A model generated the notes under the pieces. The model was not told where the DNA came from and ran no database searches. It saw only the letters and a program-made list of their open reading frames with translations. Positions 36,973-45,887 of a DNA stretch of 45,887 nucleotides are shown piece after piece. Source of the DNA: Microbacteriaceae bacterium. GTDB taxonomy: Bacteria > Actinomycetota > Actinomycetes > Actinomycetales > Microbacteriaceae. How positions within the stretch are numbered: the first letter of the stretch is position 1; every line of letters starts with the position of its first letter. The translations under genes and the position numbers were made by a program. The stretch spans positions 1 through 45,887 of the forward strand of contig CANCKM010000005.1 in the NCBI GenBank assembly GCA_947378555.1, given 5' to 3'.

Positions 36973-39900
36973 TGGTAACCTCCAAAATCTGCTTCCATAC
37001 CGCTTCGCCATCCGGGTCTACCCCAGCCGTCGTTGCATCCTCGCGGATTTTCAGAACAGCGGCGTAATCCCGAGGCAAAACTCGAACGAAGTGTTCAACT
37101 TCATGAGCGTAGTTAGCCAACATTTGAGCCGCCAACTCGGAACCGGTTTCGGTCAGGTGCAACTCAAGCAGAGCCTTCAACCTAGCCGAGTCAAGATCTG
37201 TGAGAGCTCCGATGAGAAGCTCGTTGCTGGCTAGTGCCTCGTGGTTCACCTGGTCGGCTCGCAACTTGTAGACATAAGCAACACCGCCCGACATGCCCGC
37301 GCCGAGGTTTCGACCGGTGCGGCCGAGAATGACGGCTACTCCCCCGGTCATGTACTCGAGTGCGTGATCGCCAACACCTTCAACAACCGCCGAGGCGCCC
37401 GAGTTTCTAACCAGGAAGCGCTCGCCCACCATGCCGCGCAGCAACATTAGACCGCTTGTGGCACCGTATCCGATGACGTTTCCGGCGATGATGTTCTGTT
37501 CGGCTGGGTAAACGCTTTCGCGATCTGGGTGCACGACGATGGTGCCACCGGATAGACCCTTACCGACATAGTCGTTCGAGTCGCCCTCGAGAGTCAGTTT
37601 TACTCCGCGAGGAACAAACGCGCCAAAGGATTGACCCGCCGCGCCCTTGAGTTTGATGTCGATTGTGCCTTCTGGAAGACCATCGGCACCGAAGCGCTTG
37701 GTCAACTCGTTGCCGAGCATCGTCCCAACCGCCTGTTCGGTGTTACGAATCGGCAGGCTAATCAATACCGGGCGACCGTCAAGCAAAGCGTCTTGTGACA
37801 ACTCGATGAGTTTGTGGTCAAAGTGACGCTCAAGCTCGTGATCCTGGAAGGTCGTTCTGCGTCTTGATGCGCCCGCAGCCACGGTTGGCTGAGCCAGGAT
37901 TGGTGTCAGGTCGAGACCCTCCGCCTTCCAGTGCTGCATGGCGCGATTCACATCGATTAGCTCGCTGTGGCCAATGGCCTCATCCATCGATTTAAATCCG
38001 AGAAGTGCAAGGTACTCTCGAACCTCCTGAGCCAAGAACTCGAAGAAGTTGACGATGTGCTGAGCCTGGCCCGTGAATCTGGCACGCAGAACCGGGTTCT
38101 GAGTTGCGACGCCAACCGGGCAGGTGTCGAGGTGGCAGACGCGCATCAGGATGCAGCCTTCAACCACGAGCGGAGCGGTTGCAAAACCGTACTCTTCGGC
38201 GCCAAGCAGGGCAGCAATCATTACGTCGCGCCCGGTCTTCATCTGACCATCGACCTGCACGACCACCCGGTCGCGCAATCCGTTGATCATCAGCGTTTGT
38301 TGAGCTTCGGCAAGACCAAGTTCCCAAGGCGTTCCGGCATGCTTCAAAGAGTTCAGCGGGCTGGCTCCGGTTCCACCATCGTGACCGGAAACCAAAATTA
38401 CGTCGGCCTTGGCCTTGGCAACTCCGGCGGCAACTGTTCCGATACCAACCTGGCTAACCAGCTTCACGTGCACGCGGGCCGCGCGGTTGGCGCGCTTGAG
38501 GTCGAAAATCAGCTGTTTCAAGTCTTCGATTGAATAAATGTCGTGGTGCGGCGGAGGCGAGATGAGTCCAACGCCGGCGGTTGCATGGCGAGTTCTGGCG
38601 ATCCAGGGGTAAACCTTGTTTGGCGGCAATTGGCCACCTTCACCCGGCTTGGCACCCTGAGCCATTTTGATTTGAATGTCATCGGCATGGGTCAGGTACA
38701 TGCTCGTCACACCGAATCGACCAGAGGCCACCTGCTTGATGGCACTGCGGCGCTTCGGGTCAAGCAGGCGCTCGACGTCTTCGCCACCCTCACCGGTGTT
38801 GGATTTCGCACCCAACTGGTTCATTGCAATTGCCAGGGTCTCGTGCGCCTCTGGTGAAATCGAGCCGTAGGACATGGCTCCGGTTGAGAAGCGTTTGACG
38901 ATGGATGAGATTGACTCCACCTCGTCGATCGCAATCGCTGGTCTGACACCCTCACGCAGCGTAAAGAGCCCGCGCAGAGTCATGAGGTTCTCTGACTGGT
39001 CGTCTACCGCCTTCGTGTACTCGCGGAAAATATCCATGTTTTTGGTGCGAGTCGAGTGCTGAAGCTTGAAAACGGTCTCTGGGTTGAAGAGGTGAGGTGG
39101 GCCCTCGCGGCGCCACTGGTATTCGCCACCAACATCCAAAAGTTCGTGAACGTTGGTTGCGCCTTCGATTGGGTAGGCGCTGTGGTGGCGGGTTGCTACC
39201 TCATCGTGAATCACGTCGATGCCGATTCCGCCGAGTTGGCTGACGGTGCCGGTGAAATAGGTGTCGACAAAGTCTTGGCTCAGTCCGATGGCTTCAAAGC
39301 ACTGGGCTCCCGCATAGGACGAAACCGTGGAAATGCCCATCTTCGACATGATCTTTAGAACGCCCTTGCCGAGACCCTTGACCAGGTTCTTCGAGGCTTG
39401 TTCGATTGTGAGGCCAACGATGGTCTTGTTCTTGACCATCTGCTCGCAGGATTCCATTGCGAGGTAAGGGTTCACGGCTGCAGCGCCGTAACCGATCAGC
39501 GCGGCGACATGGTGAACCTCGCGCACGTCTCCGGCTTCAACAACTAGGCCGACCATGGTTCTGCGACCGGAGCGGATTAGGTGGTGGTGCACCGCGGAGC
39601 AGAGCAGGAGCGATGGGATCGGAGCTAGCTCTCGGTTGCTATCCCGGTCGGACAGGATCAAATAGGTAGCACCGTCAGAAATGGCTTGGTCTACCTCGGC
39701 ACAAATTTCACGGATTCGAGCCGTAAGTTCCTCTGCCCCACCGTCCACTCGGTAAAGACCCGTGACGGTGAAGGCTTGACCGACACCCGGCATGGCGTCA
39801 ATGTGAGAGATCTTGGTGAGCTCATCGTTTGACAGCACAGGAAAGCCGATGATTACCTGCTGGGCATGCTCTGGTGTCGCCGCAAGTAGGTTTCGCTCCG

Positions 39901-41524
39901 GCCCGATTCCGGTGCTGAGCGAGGTGACAACTTCTTCTCGGATTGAATCGAGTGGCGGGTTGGTGACCTGAGCAAACTGCTGAACGAAATAGTCAAAGAG
40001 CAGTCTTGGGCGCTCTGAAAGCGCCGCGATTGGAGTGTCTGAGCCCATCGCGCCTAGCGGCTCTGCGCCGGCTCGAGCCATCGGCGCAAGCAAGATTCTG
40101 AGTTCCTCTTCGGTGTAGCCGAAGGTGCGTTGACGGCGACTCACCGATGATGCCGTGTGCGCGATGTGCTCGCGGTCCGGCAGCTCCTTAAGCTCGATAC
40201 GGTTGTCTGCTAACCATTCACCCCAAGGCTCAAGCGCGGCAATTTCAGACTTAATTTCGTCGTCGTCGATTAGTCGACCAGAGGCGGTGTCTACGAGGAA
40301 CATGCGGCCTGGCTGCAGGCGGCCCTTGCGCACAATGCGGCTTGGGTCGATGTCAACCACTCCGATTTCGGAGGCGAGAACAACGAGGCCATCCTCGGTC
40401 ACAATGAATCTACCGGGGCGCAAGCCGTTGCGGTCCAAGGTTGCACCAACCAGTGAACCATCGGTGAAGATAACCGCTGCCGGGCCATCCCAAGGCTCCA
40501 TGAGCATCGAGTGATACTCGTAGAAGTTTTTGCGGTCCTTGTCGATGTCCGACTGTTTTTCCCAAGCTTCTGGAATCATCATCATCATTGCGTGCGGCAG
40601 ACTGCGGCCACCTAGATAAAGAAGTTCAACGACCTCGTCGAACGATGCGCTGTCGGAGCCATCTGGCGTGATGATTGGCTTGATTTGGCTCAGATCGCCA
40701 AGCACATTCGACTGCAGCTGAGCCTCACGCGCACGCATCCAGTTGCGGTTTCCCTTGACAGTGTTGATTTCACCGTTGTGGGCAATCATTCTGAAGGGGT
40801 GTGCCAAAGGCCAAGAAGGAAAGGTGTTGGTCGAGAATCTCGAGTGAACCAGAGCCAAAGTGGATTCAAAAAGTTCGTTGCTGAGATCCGGGAAAAACGG
40901 CTCGAGCTGCAGTGTCGTGACCATGCCCTTGTAAACAATCGTCTTCGAAGATAGCGATGGATGATAGCTGCCCAGCTCAAGCTCGGCGCGTCTTCTGAGT
41001 CGGAACGCGCGACGCTCAAGTTCTAGGTCGGTTGCACCGTCTGCAGATCCAACAAATACCTGTTTGATGACTGGCATGGCTGCCCTAGCGAGGTCGCCTA
41101 GGGATTCCGGGTTAGTTGGAACCTCTCTCCAGGCCAAGACCGAGAGCTTCTCGCTCTTCGCGATTTCGGCAAAGCCCAGTTCAATCGTGGTTTGTTCCGC
41201 AGTGTCCGAAGGAAGGAAGACTAGACCGGCTGCGTAAAAACCAGCTGGCGGAAGGTCGATGCCGGCGACCGAACGAAGGAATTTGTCTGGCAGCTGGGTA
41301 AGAATACCCGCACCATCACCGGTTCCCGCATCAGAACCGACAGCACCGCGGTGCTCGAGGTTCCTTAGGGCGGTTAGGGCTGTCTGAATAATGTCGTTAC
41401 CCGGGGTGCCACGAAGGGTGGCGACCATGGCCAAGCCACAGGCGTCCCGATCGTAGCTAGGGTCGTAAAGACCAACCTTCTGCGGGGAACTGCTGAAGCG
41501 TTGGAAGGGTGACATCACAGGCAT
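36965..41524 (-). CDS. gltB: Glutamate synthase, large (alpha) subunit
   Basis: GltB (1519 aa) transfers glutamine amide nitrogen to 2-oxoglutarate. The N-terminal amidotransferase domain would start, after removal of a 28-residue propeptide, at the nucleophile Cys29 (RDACGLAM). The FMN synthase domain has [17 protein letters not shown] and [11 protein letters not shown]. The 3Fe-4S cysteines are in CHLDTCPVG. The C-terminal domain has the GXGXG-type repeats ([19 protein letters not shown]). I choose ATG 41524 with GGAG 6 bases upstream over the in-frame ATG at 41560. lgt lies 91 bases upstream and gltD overlaps its end. Confidence 0.98.
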   Translation of the reverse strand: MPVMSPFQRFSSSPQKVGLYDPSYDRDACGLAMVATLRGTPGNDIIQTALTALRNLEHRGAVGSDAGTGDGAGILTQLPDKFLRSVAGIDLPPAGFYAAGLVFLPSDTAEQTTIELGFAEIAKSEKLSVLAWREVPTNPESLGDLARAAMPVIKQVFVGSADGATDLELERRAFRLRRRAELELGSYHPSLSSKTIVYKGMVTTLQLEPFFPDLSNELFESTLALVHSRFSTNTFPSWPLAHPFRMIAHNGEINTVKGNRNWMRAREAQLQSNVLGDLSQIKPIITPDGSDSASFDEVVELLYLGGRSLPHAMMMMIPEAWEKQSDIDKDRKNFYEYHSMLMEPWDGPAAVIFTDGSLVGATLDRNGLRPGRFIVTEDGLVVLASEIGVVDIDPSRIVRKGRLQPGRMFLVDTASGRLIDDDEIKSEIAALEPWGEWLADNRIELKELPDREHIAHTASSVSRRQRTFGYTEEELRILLAPMARAGAEPLGAMGSDTPIAALSERPRLLFDYFVQQFAQVTNPPLDSIREEVVTSLSTGIGPERNLLAATPEHAQQVIIGFPVLSNDELTKISHIDAMPGVGQAFTVTGLYRVDGGAEELTARIREICAEVDQAISDGATYLILSDRDSNRELAPIPSLLLCSAVHHHLIRSGRRTMVGLVVEAGDVREVHHVAALIGYGAAAVNPYLAMESCEQMVKNKTIVGLTIEQASKNLVKGLGKGVLKIMSKMGISTVSSYAGAQCFEAIGLSQDFVDTYFTGTVSQLGGIGIDVIHDEVATRHHSAYPIEGATNVHELLDVGGEYQWRREGPPHLFNPETVFKLQHSTRTKNMDIFREYTKAVDDQSENLMTLRGLFTLREGVRPAIAIDEVESISSIVKRFSTGAMSYGSISPEAHETLAIAMNQLGAKSNTGEGGEDVERLLDPKRRSAIKQVASGRFGVTSMYLTHADDIQIKMAQGAKPGEGGQLPPNKVYPWIARTRHATAGVGLISPPPHHDIYSIEDLKQLIFDLKRANRAARVHVKLVSQVGIGTVAAGVAKAKADVILVSGHDGGTGASPLNSLKHAGTPWELGLAEAQQTLMINGLRDRVVVQVDGQMKTGRDVMIAALLGAEEYGFATAPLVVEGCILMRVCHLDTCPVGVATQNPVLRARFTGQAQHIVNFFEFLAQEVREYLALLGFKSMDEAIGHSELIDVNRAMQHWKAEGLDLTPILAQPTVAAGASRRRTTFQDHELERHFDHKLIELSQDALLDGRPVLISLPIRNTEQAVGTMLGNELTKRFGADGLPEGTIDIKLKGAAGQSFGAFVPRGVKLTLEGDSNDYVGKGLSGGTIVVHPDRESVYPAEQNIIAGNVIGYGATSGLMLLRGMVGERFLVRNSGASAVVEGVGDHALEYMTGGVAVILGRTGRNLGAGMSGGVAYVYKLRADQVNHEALASNELLIGALTDLDSARLKALLELHLTETGSELAAQMLANYAHEVEHFVRVLPRDYAAVLKIREDATTAGVDPDGEAVWKQILEVTNG

Positions 41525-41570
41525 GACAAACTCCAATCCGGTTAAAAAGAATTGGGACATCCTTGGCCCG

Positions 41571-41594
41571 ATTTGCGTTCAGTGAACGCCAAAT
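41571..41594. repeat. Inverted repeat in the lgt-gltB gap
   Basis: ATTTG-CGTTC and GAACG-C-CAAAT are arms of ten paired bases with a one-base bulge around a 3-base centre (AGT). It lies 47 bases upstream of the gltB start. On the minus strand no T run follows, so it resembles an operator or leader hairpin more than a terminator of lgt. Confidence 0.45.
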
Positions 41595-41615
41595 TTATTT
41601 GCCGAACACGATTGG

Positions 41616-42572
41616 CTACGCGGACGGTTTGACTTCTGAGTCTACCTCATCGACCTCGGTTGAGGTCGTATCCGCAACGGTGGAATCGACAGCATCGGCT
41701 TCAACTTCGGGTTTAATCGGAGCCGAACGTCCAGGTCGATAGACACTGATTTCAACGGTGGGATGACGATTGGTTTGCACAACAATGATTGCAATTCCAA
41801 CGATAATTCCAAAAATAGCCGACCAGATGTTGGTACGAAGCCCAAGAACGACGCTGCTCGGGTCAATCCTGATGCTTTCGACCAGGATTCTGCCAATTGA
41901 GTAATAAATCAGGTAAAGCGCGAACAACTTTCCCCAACGCAGTTGTAGCTTGCGGTCAAGCACGAACAGAAGCACAACCCCGATGAGGCTCCAGAGGGAT
42001 TCGTAGATGAAGGTTGGGTGGAAGAAAACTTCTGGACTGTCTGGATAGCCCTTTGGATACGCAGAGTTGTCTTTCGCGATTTGCAAACCCCATGGCAAAT
42101 CGGTTGGGGTTCCGAAGAGTTCGTTGTTGAAGTAGTTACCCCAGCGGCCTATTGCCTGTGCGAGCAAAATACCCGGGGCGACGGCATCGGTAAATGACAG
42201 GAAGCGGATTCCGCTTATTCGGCAACCGATTAGCGCACCAACGGCACCAAATAGTAGGGCGCCATAGATTGCTAGGCCACCCTCCCAAATGCGGAAGACT
42301 GACATTGGGTCGGCACCGGTAGCAAAGTAATCGTTCCAGTGTGTTACAACGTGGTAAAAACGTCCGCCCACGATGCCGAAAGGTACGGCCCAGAGGACGA
42401 TGTCAAGAACAATCCCACTCTCGCCACCGCGCTTGGTAAGTCGGTTGTTGGCAATGATCACGGCCAGCACAATTCCAATAAGAATAAGTAGCGCGTAAAA
42501 ATGAACGCGAACCGGGCCCAAATCAATGTAACTAATGGTTGGACTCGGTATCGATGTAATAAAACGGTTCAC
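41616..42572 (-). CDS. lgt: Prolipoprotein diacylglyceryl transferase
   Basis: Lgt (318 aa) attaches diacylglycerol to the lipobox cysteine of prelipoproteins in the cytoplasmic membrane. About seven membrane helices are visible, with the conserved GGRFYHVVTHW, WEGGLAIYG and the signature GRWGNYFNNELFG. After the last helix (about residue 265) there is an acidic, Thr/Val-rich hydrophilic tail, as in many actinobacterial Lgt proteins. The GTG start has GGGAG 5 bases upstream. It follows trpA after 21 bases and is probably part of the trp transcription unit, a common actinobacterial order. Confidence 0.97.
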   Translation of the reverse strand: MNRFITSIPSPTISYIDLGPVRVHFYALLILIGIVLAVIIANNRLTKRGGESGIVLDIVLWAVPFGIVGGRFYHVVTHWNDYFATGADPMSVFRIWEGGLAIYGALLFGAVGALIGCRISGIRFLSFTDAVAPGILLAQAIGRWGNYFNNELFGTPTDLPWGLQIAKDNSAYPKGYPDSPEVFFHPTFIYESLWSLIGVVLLFVLDRKLQLRWGKLFALYLIYYSIGRILVESIRIDPSSVVLGLRTNIWSAIFGIIVGIAIIVVQTNRHPTVEISVYRPGRSAPIKPEVEADAVDSTVADTTSTEVDEVDSEVKPSA

Positions 42573-42593
42573 TGTGACTCCCTGATTGCTTTC

Positions 42594-43385
42594 TTATCGA
42601 CTTAGCCCGGCGGCCAATTCGGAAACTTTACTCTTTAGTGAATTTAGTCCGCCTTCGGCATATGCCTTGACAAAAGCCGAACCGACAATTGCACCATCTG
42701 CATAGCGGTTCACCTCAACCACCTGATCGGCCGTAGAAATTCCGATGCCAACGCAGGTTAGTGCCTCTGGTGAGGCGGTGCGAACCTTGGAAACAACCTC
42801 TTTGGCAAGCGAATCGACTTCATTCCGCGCTCCGGTGATGCCCATTGTCGAGACCGCGTAAACAAATCCCTGACTCTTCTCGCAGGCGCTCGACATTCTT
42901 GCAACGTTTGAGGTCGGAGCGGCCAGAAACACCCGGTCCAGGTCGAACTTCTTTGCTGCATTGAGCCAGTCGTTTGCTTCGTCCGGAATCAAATCCGGGG
43001 TTATTAGCCCGGCTCCGCCGGCCGCTTTCAGGTCCTCCGCGAAGCGCTCGGGACCGTACTGCATCACCGGGTTCCAATAGGTCATAACAAGAACCGGGGT
43101 GTCGACGGCTGCCGTGATGGCTTTGACGGCCTCAAAAGTTTGTTTGAGCTTGAATCCATGCGCTAGCGCTTCGAGCGTTGCTGCCTGGATAACCGGCCCG
43201 TCCATCACCGGGTCGCTGTAGGGAATTCCCAGCTCGAGCACATCAATGCCACTTTGGCACATGGCGATTGCGGCCTCAATTGAGTCTTCCAGGGTTGGAT
43301 ACCCAACCGGAAAATACCCAATAAGTGAACCGCGACCCGACGACTTATTGGCGCGCAAAATCGCTTCGGTCTTGCTTTCGGTCAT
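42594..43385 (-). CDS. trpA: Tryptophan synthase alpha subunit
   Basis: TrpA (263 aa) cleaves indole-3-glycerol phosphate to indole, which is channelled to TrpB. The catalytic acids are Glu51 ([11 protein letters not shown]) and Asp62 (VMDGP). The TIM-barrel elements [16 protein letters not shown] and the phosphate-binding VGIGIS are visible. Its ATG overlaps the trpB stop by 4 bases (ATGA), the usual coupling for the two subunits. Confidence 0.98.
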   Translation of the reverse strand: MTESKTEAILRANKSSGRGSLIGYFPVGYPTLEDSIEAAIAMCQSGIDVLELGIPYSDPVMDGPVIQAATLEALAHGFKLKQTFEAVKAITAAVDTPVLVMTYWNPVMQYGPERFAEDLKAAGGAGLITPDLIPDEANDWLNAAKKFDLDRVFLAAPTSNVARMSSACEKSQGFVYAVSTMGITGARNEVDSLAKEVVSKVRTASPEALTCVGIGISTADQVVEVNRYADGAIVGSAFVKAYAEGGLNSLKSKVSELAAGLSR

Positions 43386-44632
43386 TTGGCAGATCCTTCG
43401 GCATCTAGCAGCCCAAAGTAGCGAGCAGCGGTTTCCATGTCTTTATCGCCACGCCCACTGAGGTTCACCAAAACTGAGGATCCGGGAGCCAATTCCTTGC
43501 CGAGCTTCAAAACTCCTGCCAGAGCGTGAGCGGTTTCGATCGCAGGGATGATGCCCTCGCTGCGGCTGAGTTTGCGCAACGCATCCATCGCCTCGTGATC
43601 TGTAATGCCTCGGTACTCGGCGCGGCCAAGATCCTTCAGCCAAGAATGCTCTGGCCCAACGCCCGGGTAGTCTAGGCCAGCCGAGATCGAGTGGCTGTCA
43701 AGTGTTTGGCCGTCTTCGTCCTGCAGCATGTAGCTTCTGGCTCCGTGAAGCACACCGGGGCGACCCTTGTTCATGGTTGCCGCGTGACGCAAGGTGTCAA
43801 CGCCCTCGCCAGCAGCCTCGAAGCCCAAGAGTCGAACGGATGGGTCATCTAGGAAGGCGTGGAAGATTCCGATGGCGTTTGAGCCACCGCCGACGCAAGC
43901 GGCCACGACGTCGGGCAGGAAGCCAAACTCGTTGAGCATTTGGACCCGCGCTTCATTGCCGATGACCGAGTGAAAGTCTCGAACCATGGTTGGGAATGGG
44001 TGCGGGCCAGCAACGGTGCCGAGCAAATAGTGCGTGTCATCAACATTGGCAACCCAGTCACGTAAGGCCTCGTTGATGGCGTCCTTCAGTGTGCGGGTTC
44101 CGGTTGTCACCGGAATGACCTCGGCCCCGAGCAGCTTCATGCGTGCGACGTTTAGGGCCTGACGTTCGGTGTCCACTTCCCCCATGTAGACCACGCAGTC
44201 GAGGCCAAAGAGCGCTGCGGCGGTGGCACTTGCGACACCGTGTTGCCCGGCGCCGGTTTCGGCAATGATTCGGGTTTTGCCCATTCGCTTTGCGAGCAAA
44301 GCCTGACCGATTACGTTGTTGATTTTGTGCGAACCAGTGTGGTTCAAATCCTCGCGCTTCAGGAAGACGCGGATGTCCCCCGCCAGGGCAGCGAACTTCG
44401 GCGCTTCGGTGATGATTGACGGGCGACCGGTGTAGGTGCGGTGCCACTCAGCGAGCTCCAAAACGAAGCTGGGGTCTGCCTTGGCGGCCTCGTAAGTTTC
44501 TTCCAGCTGGTCGAGGGCGGCAATCAGGGACTCGGGAACAAATCGCCCGCCAAACTCGCCGAAATACGGCCCAACAGTTGAACGAAGGTCCTGGTTTATT
44601 TCTGTACTTATGTCTTGATTCGCTTCAGGCAT
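43382..44632 (-). CDS. trpB: Tryptophan synthase beta subunit
   Basis: TrpB (416 aa) condenses indole with serine using pyridoxal phosphate. The cofactor lysine is Lys103 in HTGSHKINN, followed by AETGAGQHG. The phosphate-binding loop is [10 protein letters not shown]. The N-terminal [14 protein letters not shown] is typical of the main TrpB1 type. AAAGG lies close to the ATG. It follows trpC after 10 bases and overlaps trpA by 4. Confidence 0.98.
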   Translation of the reverse strand: MPEANQDISTEINQDLRSTVGPYFGEFGGRFVPESLIAALDQLEETYEAAKADPSFVLELAEWHRTYTGRPSIITEAPKFAALAGDIRVFLKREDLNHTGSHKINNVIGQALLAKRMGKTRIIAETGAGQHGVASATAAALFGLDCVVYMGEVDTERQALNVARMKLLGAEVIPVTTGTRTLKDAINEALRDWVANVDDTHYLLGTVAGPHPFPTMVRDFHSVIGNEARVQMLNEFGFLPDVVAACVGGGSNAIGIFHAFLDDPSVRLLGFEAAGEGVDTLRHAATMNKGRPGVLHGARSYMLQDEDGQTLDSHSISAGLDYPGVGPEHSWLKDLGRAEYRGITDHEAMDALRKLSRSEGIIPAIETAHALAGVLKLGKELAPGSSVLVNLSGRGDKDMETAARYFGLLDAEGSAK

Positions 44633-44642
44633 GCCTTTAACT

Positions 44643-45422
44643 CTATGACCTTTCGATGGATAAAAATGTCTTCAGCATATTCGCTGGATCGTTGGTAACC
44701 AGAGCCTCACCGACCAGAACTACGTCTGCGCCAGCCTCGCGGTAGTGCAGCACGTCCTCGGCGTTTCGGACTGCTGATTCCGCAACTTTAATTACGCCTT
44801 CGGGTATCAAATCAACGAGTGTGCCAAACAGGTTCCTGTCGGTTTGGAAAGTGCTTAGGTCTCTGGCATTGATACCAAGAAGCTTGGTTTCTAGCTCGAG
44901 CGCTGTTTCAAGTTCGGCGCGTGAGTGCGTCTCTACGAAGGCGGTCATACCCAACTGCTCGGTGAAATGCTTCAGTCGTTTGAGGGCGTCGACGTCCAAG
45001 CCGGCAACGATTAGCAGCACCAGGTCGGCACCGGCTGCTCTGGCCTCAAGGATTTGATATTCGTTGGCGATAAAGTCTTTGCGAAGCAGGGGCACAGCCA
45101 CGGCTGCACGCACCGCCACGAGGTCTTCAAGAGAACCCTTGAACCTTCTTTGTTCGGTCAAGACACTTATCGCTGAGGCCCCATTGTCGGCGTAAATTTT
45201 GGCGAGTTTGGCAGGATCAGGTATTTCCGAAAGATCACCGCGTGATGGGCTGGCGCGCTTAACCTCTGCCAAGATCTTCACTGTTTCGGAAGGTGCCAAC
45301 CAAGCTAGCGCATCAAGCGCAGGAGCAACGTTGGAGACTATGGATTCAAGTGCGGAGCTCGATAAAGTCTGCTGGCGTTTCGCAGCATCTTCCAAGGAAC
45401 CCGAATAGAGCTCCTTGAGCAT
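44643..45422 (-). CDS. trpC: Indole-3-glycerol phosphate synthase
   Basis: TrpC (259 aa) closes the indole ring. TIM-barrel motifs are [38 protein letters not shown] and VGEALV. It is a single-function enzyme, not fused to TrpF. Its ATG directly abuts the stop of the small membrane protein gene upstream, in the same frame, and no strong ribosome binding site is visible, so translation is probably coupled. No trpD or trpF lies between trpC and trpA. Confidence 0.97.
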   Translation of the reverse strand: MLKELYSGSLEDAAKRQQTLSSSALESIVSNVAPALDALAWLAPSETVKILAEVKRASPSRGDLSEIPDPAKLAKIYADNGASAISVLTEQRRFKGSLEDLVAVRAAVAVPLLRKDFIANEYQILEARAAGADLVLLIVAGLDVDALKRLKHFTEQLGMTAFVETHSRAELETALELETKLLGINARDLSTFQTDRNLFGTLVDLIPEGVIKVAESAVRNAEDVLHYREAGADVVLVGEALVTNDPANMLKTFLSIERS

Positions 45423-45653
45423 CTAGTGTTCTGCGCTCTTTGACTTGCTTCCGCCAACGCCATAACCGGCAGTTCGCAGTGCCAATCCGATGAGCGGTGC
45501 AACTGCACATACGCCGACCGAGGCCCAGACAAGCGTGTAATCCTCAAGCCAGAAGAACAACGTAGCTGCGCTGAACGCGATCAAAATAATCGTTACGGTC
45601 GTCCATGCGGCAACCGAATCGCCATGACCCGGTTCGCTGATGTTTTCAGACAT
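45423..45653 (-). CDS. Small membrane protein found beside trpC in actinobacteria (HGxxxAAW type)
   Basis: This 76-residue protein has two hydrophobic helices (about residues 17-36 and 41-62) after a short polar segment with HGDSVAAWTTVT. A similar His-Gly...Ala-Ala-Trp start is known from small membrane proteins encoded between the Trp-operon membrane protein and trpC in actinobacteria. Its function is unknown to me. The tail is Lys/Ser-rich (GGSKSKSAEH). AAAGGG lies 4 bases before the ATG. The stop codon TAG is followed at once by the trpC ATG in the same frame. Confidence 0.8.
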   Translation of the reverse strand: MSENISEPGHGDSVAAWTTVTIILIAFSAATLFFWLEDYTLVWASVGVCAVAPLIGLALRTAGYGVGGSKSKSAEH

Positions 45654-45699
45654 GATGCCCTTTCGTCGGTACTCTCAAATCTTATCAAGTGGTCTGGCT

Positions 45700-45887
45700 C
45701 TAGGCCTGCGAGTCCCATAAATCGATTGGCTCCGTGGCGGCTTCTGAGTCGGTTCGTTTCTCAATTCTTCGGTTTATTTTGAGCCAAACCGCAGGCCTGA
45801 AAGCGATGATGAGGCAGATTGCAATTACTAACAGAAGGCCCGCGGCGCAGATCCAAGCCGCCGCGGAGGTTTCCGAACCGATTATTA
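45700..45887 (-). CDS. Tryptophan-biosynthesis-associated membrane protein (partial, N-terminus off the right edge)
   Basis: I translated the last 62 residues from this strand, beginning two bases inside the window edge. They hold one hydrophobic helix (AAGLLLVIAICLIIAF), a basic segment (KINRRIEKR) and an acidic tail ending DLWDSQA. This, together with its place just upstream of the small membrane protein and trpC, fits the C-terminus of the Trp-operon membrane protein family, which lies between trpE and trpC in actinobacteria. The function of that family is not established. The identification rests on context and tail, so it is moderate. Confidence 0.65.
   Translation of the reverse strand, partial: IIGSETSAAAWICAAGLLLVIAICLIIAFRPAVWLKINRRIEKRTDSEAATEPIDLWDSQA

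Noticed and set aside
37967-38533. 188-codon open frame on the plus strand, opposite gltB
   Set aside because: Antisense to the conserved FMN domain of gltB, with no family features.

Overview
The window is ordinary chromosomal housekeeping DNA from an actinobacterium, most likely a member of the Microbacteriaceae with a compact genome (the freshwater Rhodoluna/Aquiluna type would fit). This placement is an inference from actinobacterial hallmark genes (rbpA, whiA, opcA, an ANTAR response regulator of the PdtaR type, an HGxxxAAW-like small membrane protein beside trpC), from characteristic gene order, and from base composition that looks only moderately GC-rich by eye. I see no insertion sequence, prophage, CRISPR array, restriction or defence gene, and no stretch above 300 bases without a gene.

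Layout. (1) 1-2232, minus: the head of a suf iron-sulfur cluster operon, sufB followed by sufD, which runs off the left edge. (2) 2475-5685: heme A synthesis, with ctaA (plus) and ctaB (minus) flanking a photolyase gene that overlaps both. (3) 5879-13950, plus: a pentose phosphate operon tkt-tal-pgi-zwf-opcA-pgl. (4) 13984-20362, minus, transcribed right to left: rapZ-whiA, sodA, gap-pgk-tpiA, secG-rbpA. (5) 20422-27891, minus: coaE-uvrB-uvrA-uvrC, i.e. the whole nucleotide excision nuclease. (6) 27987-32532, minus: polA-ptsH, then rpsA. (7) 32587-33853: a hotdog thioesterase (plus), a PdtaR-like response regulator (minus) and tRNA-Leu(CAA) (plus). (8) 34013-45887, minus: a biosynthetic run entering from the right edge with a Trp-operon membrane protein, then a small membrane protein, trpC-trpB-trpA, lgt, gltB-gltD and pyk.

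How they work together. Lower glycolysis (gap, pgk, tpiA, pyk) and the oxidative and non-oxidative pentose phosphate pathway are nearly complete here, except that 6-phosphogluconate dehydrogenase is absent. DNA repair is well represented (photolyase, UvrABC, PolA). Packing is very tight: genes overlap by 1, 4 or 8 bases, and three pairs abut with no gap at all (tal|pgi, uvrA|uvrC, small membrane protein|trpC), so that a single in-frame stop codon separates the two proteins. The few gaps carry inverted repeats near sufB/ctaA, ctaB/tkt, pyk, gltB, polA and rpsA that are the best candidates for regulatory sites.

I did not find a clear novel multi-gene system. The points most worth a second look are the in-frame abutting gene pairs and the unassigned inverted repeats in promoter-sized gaps.
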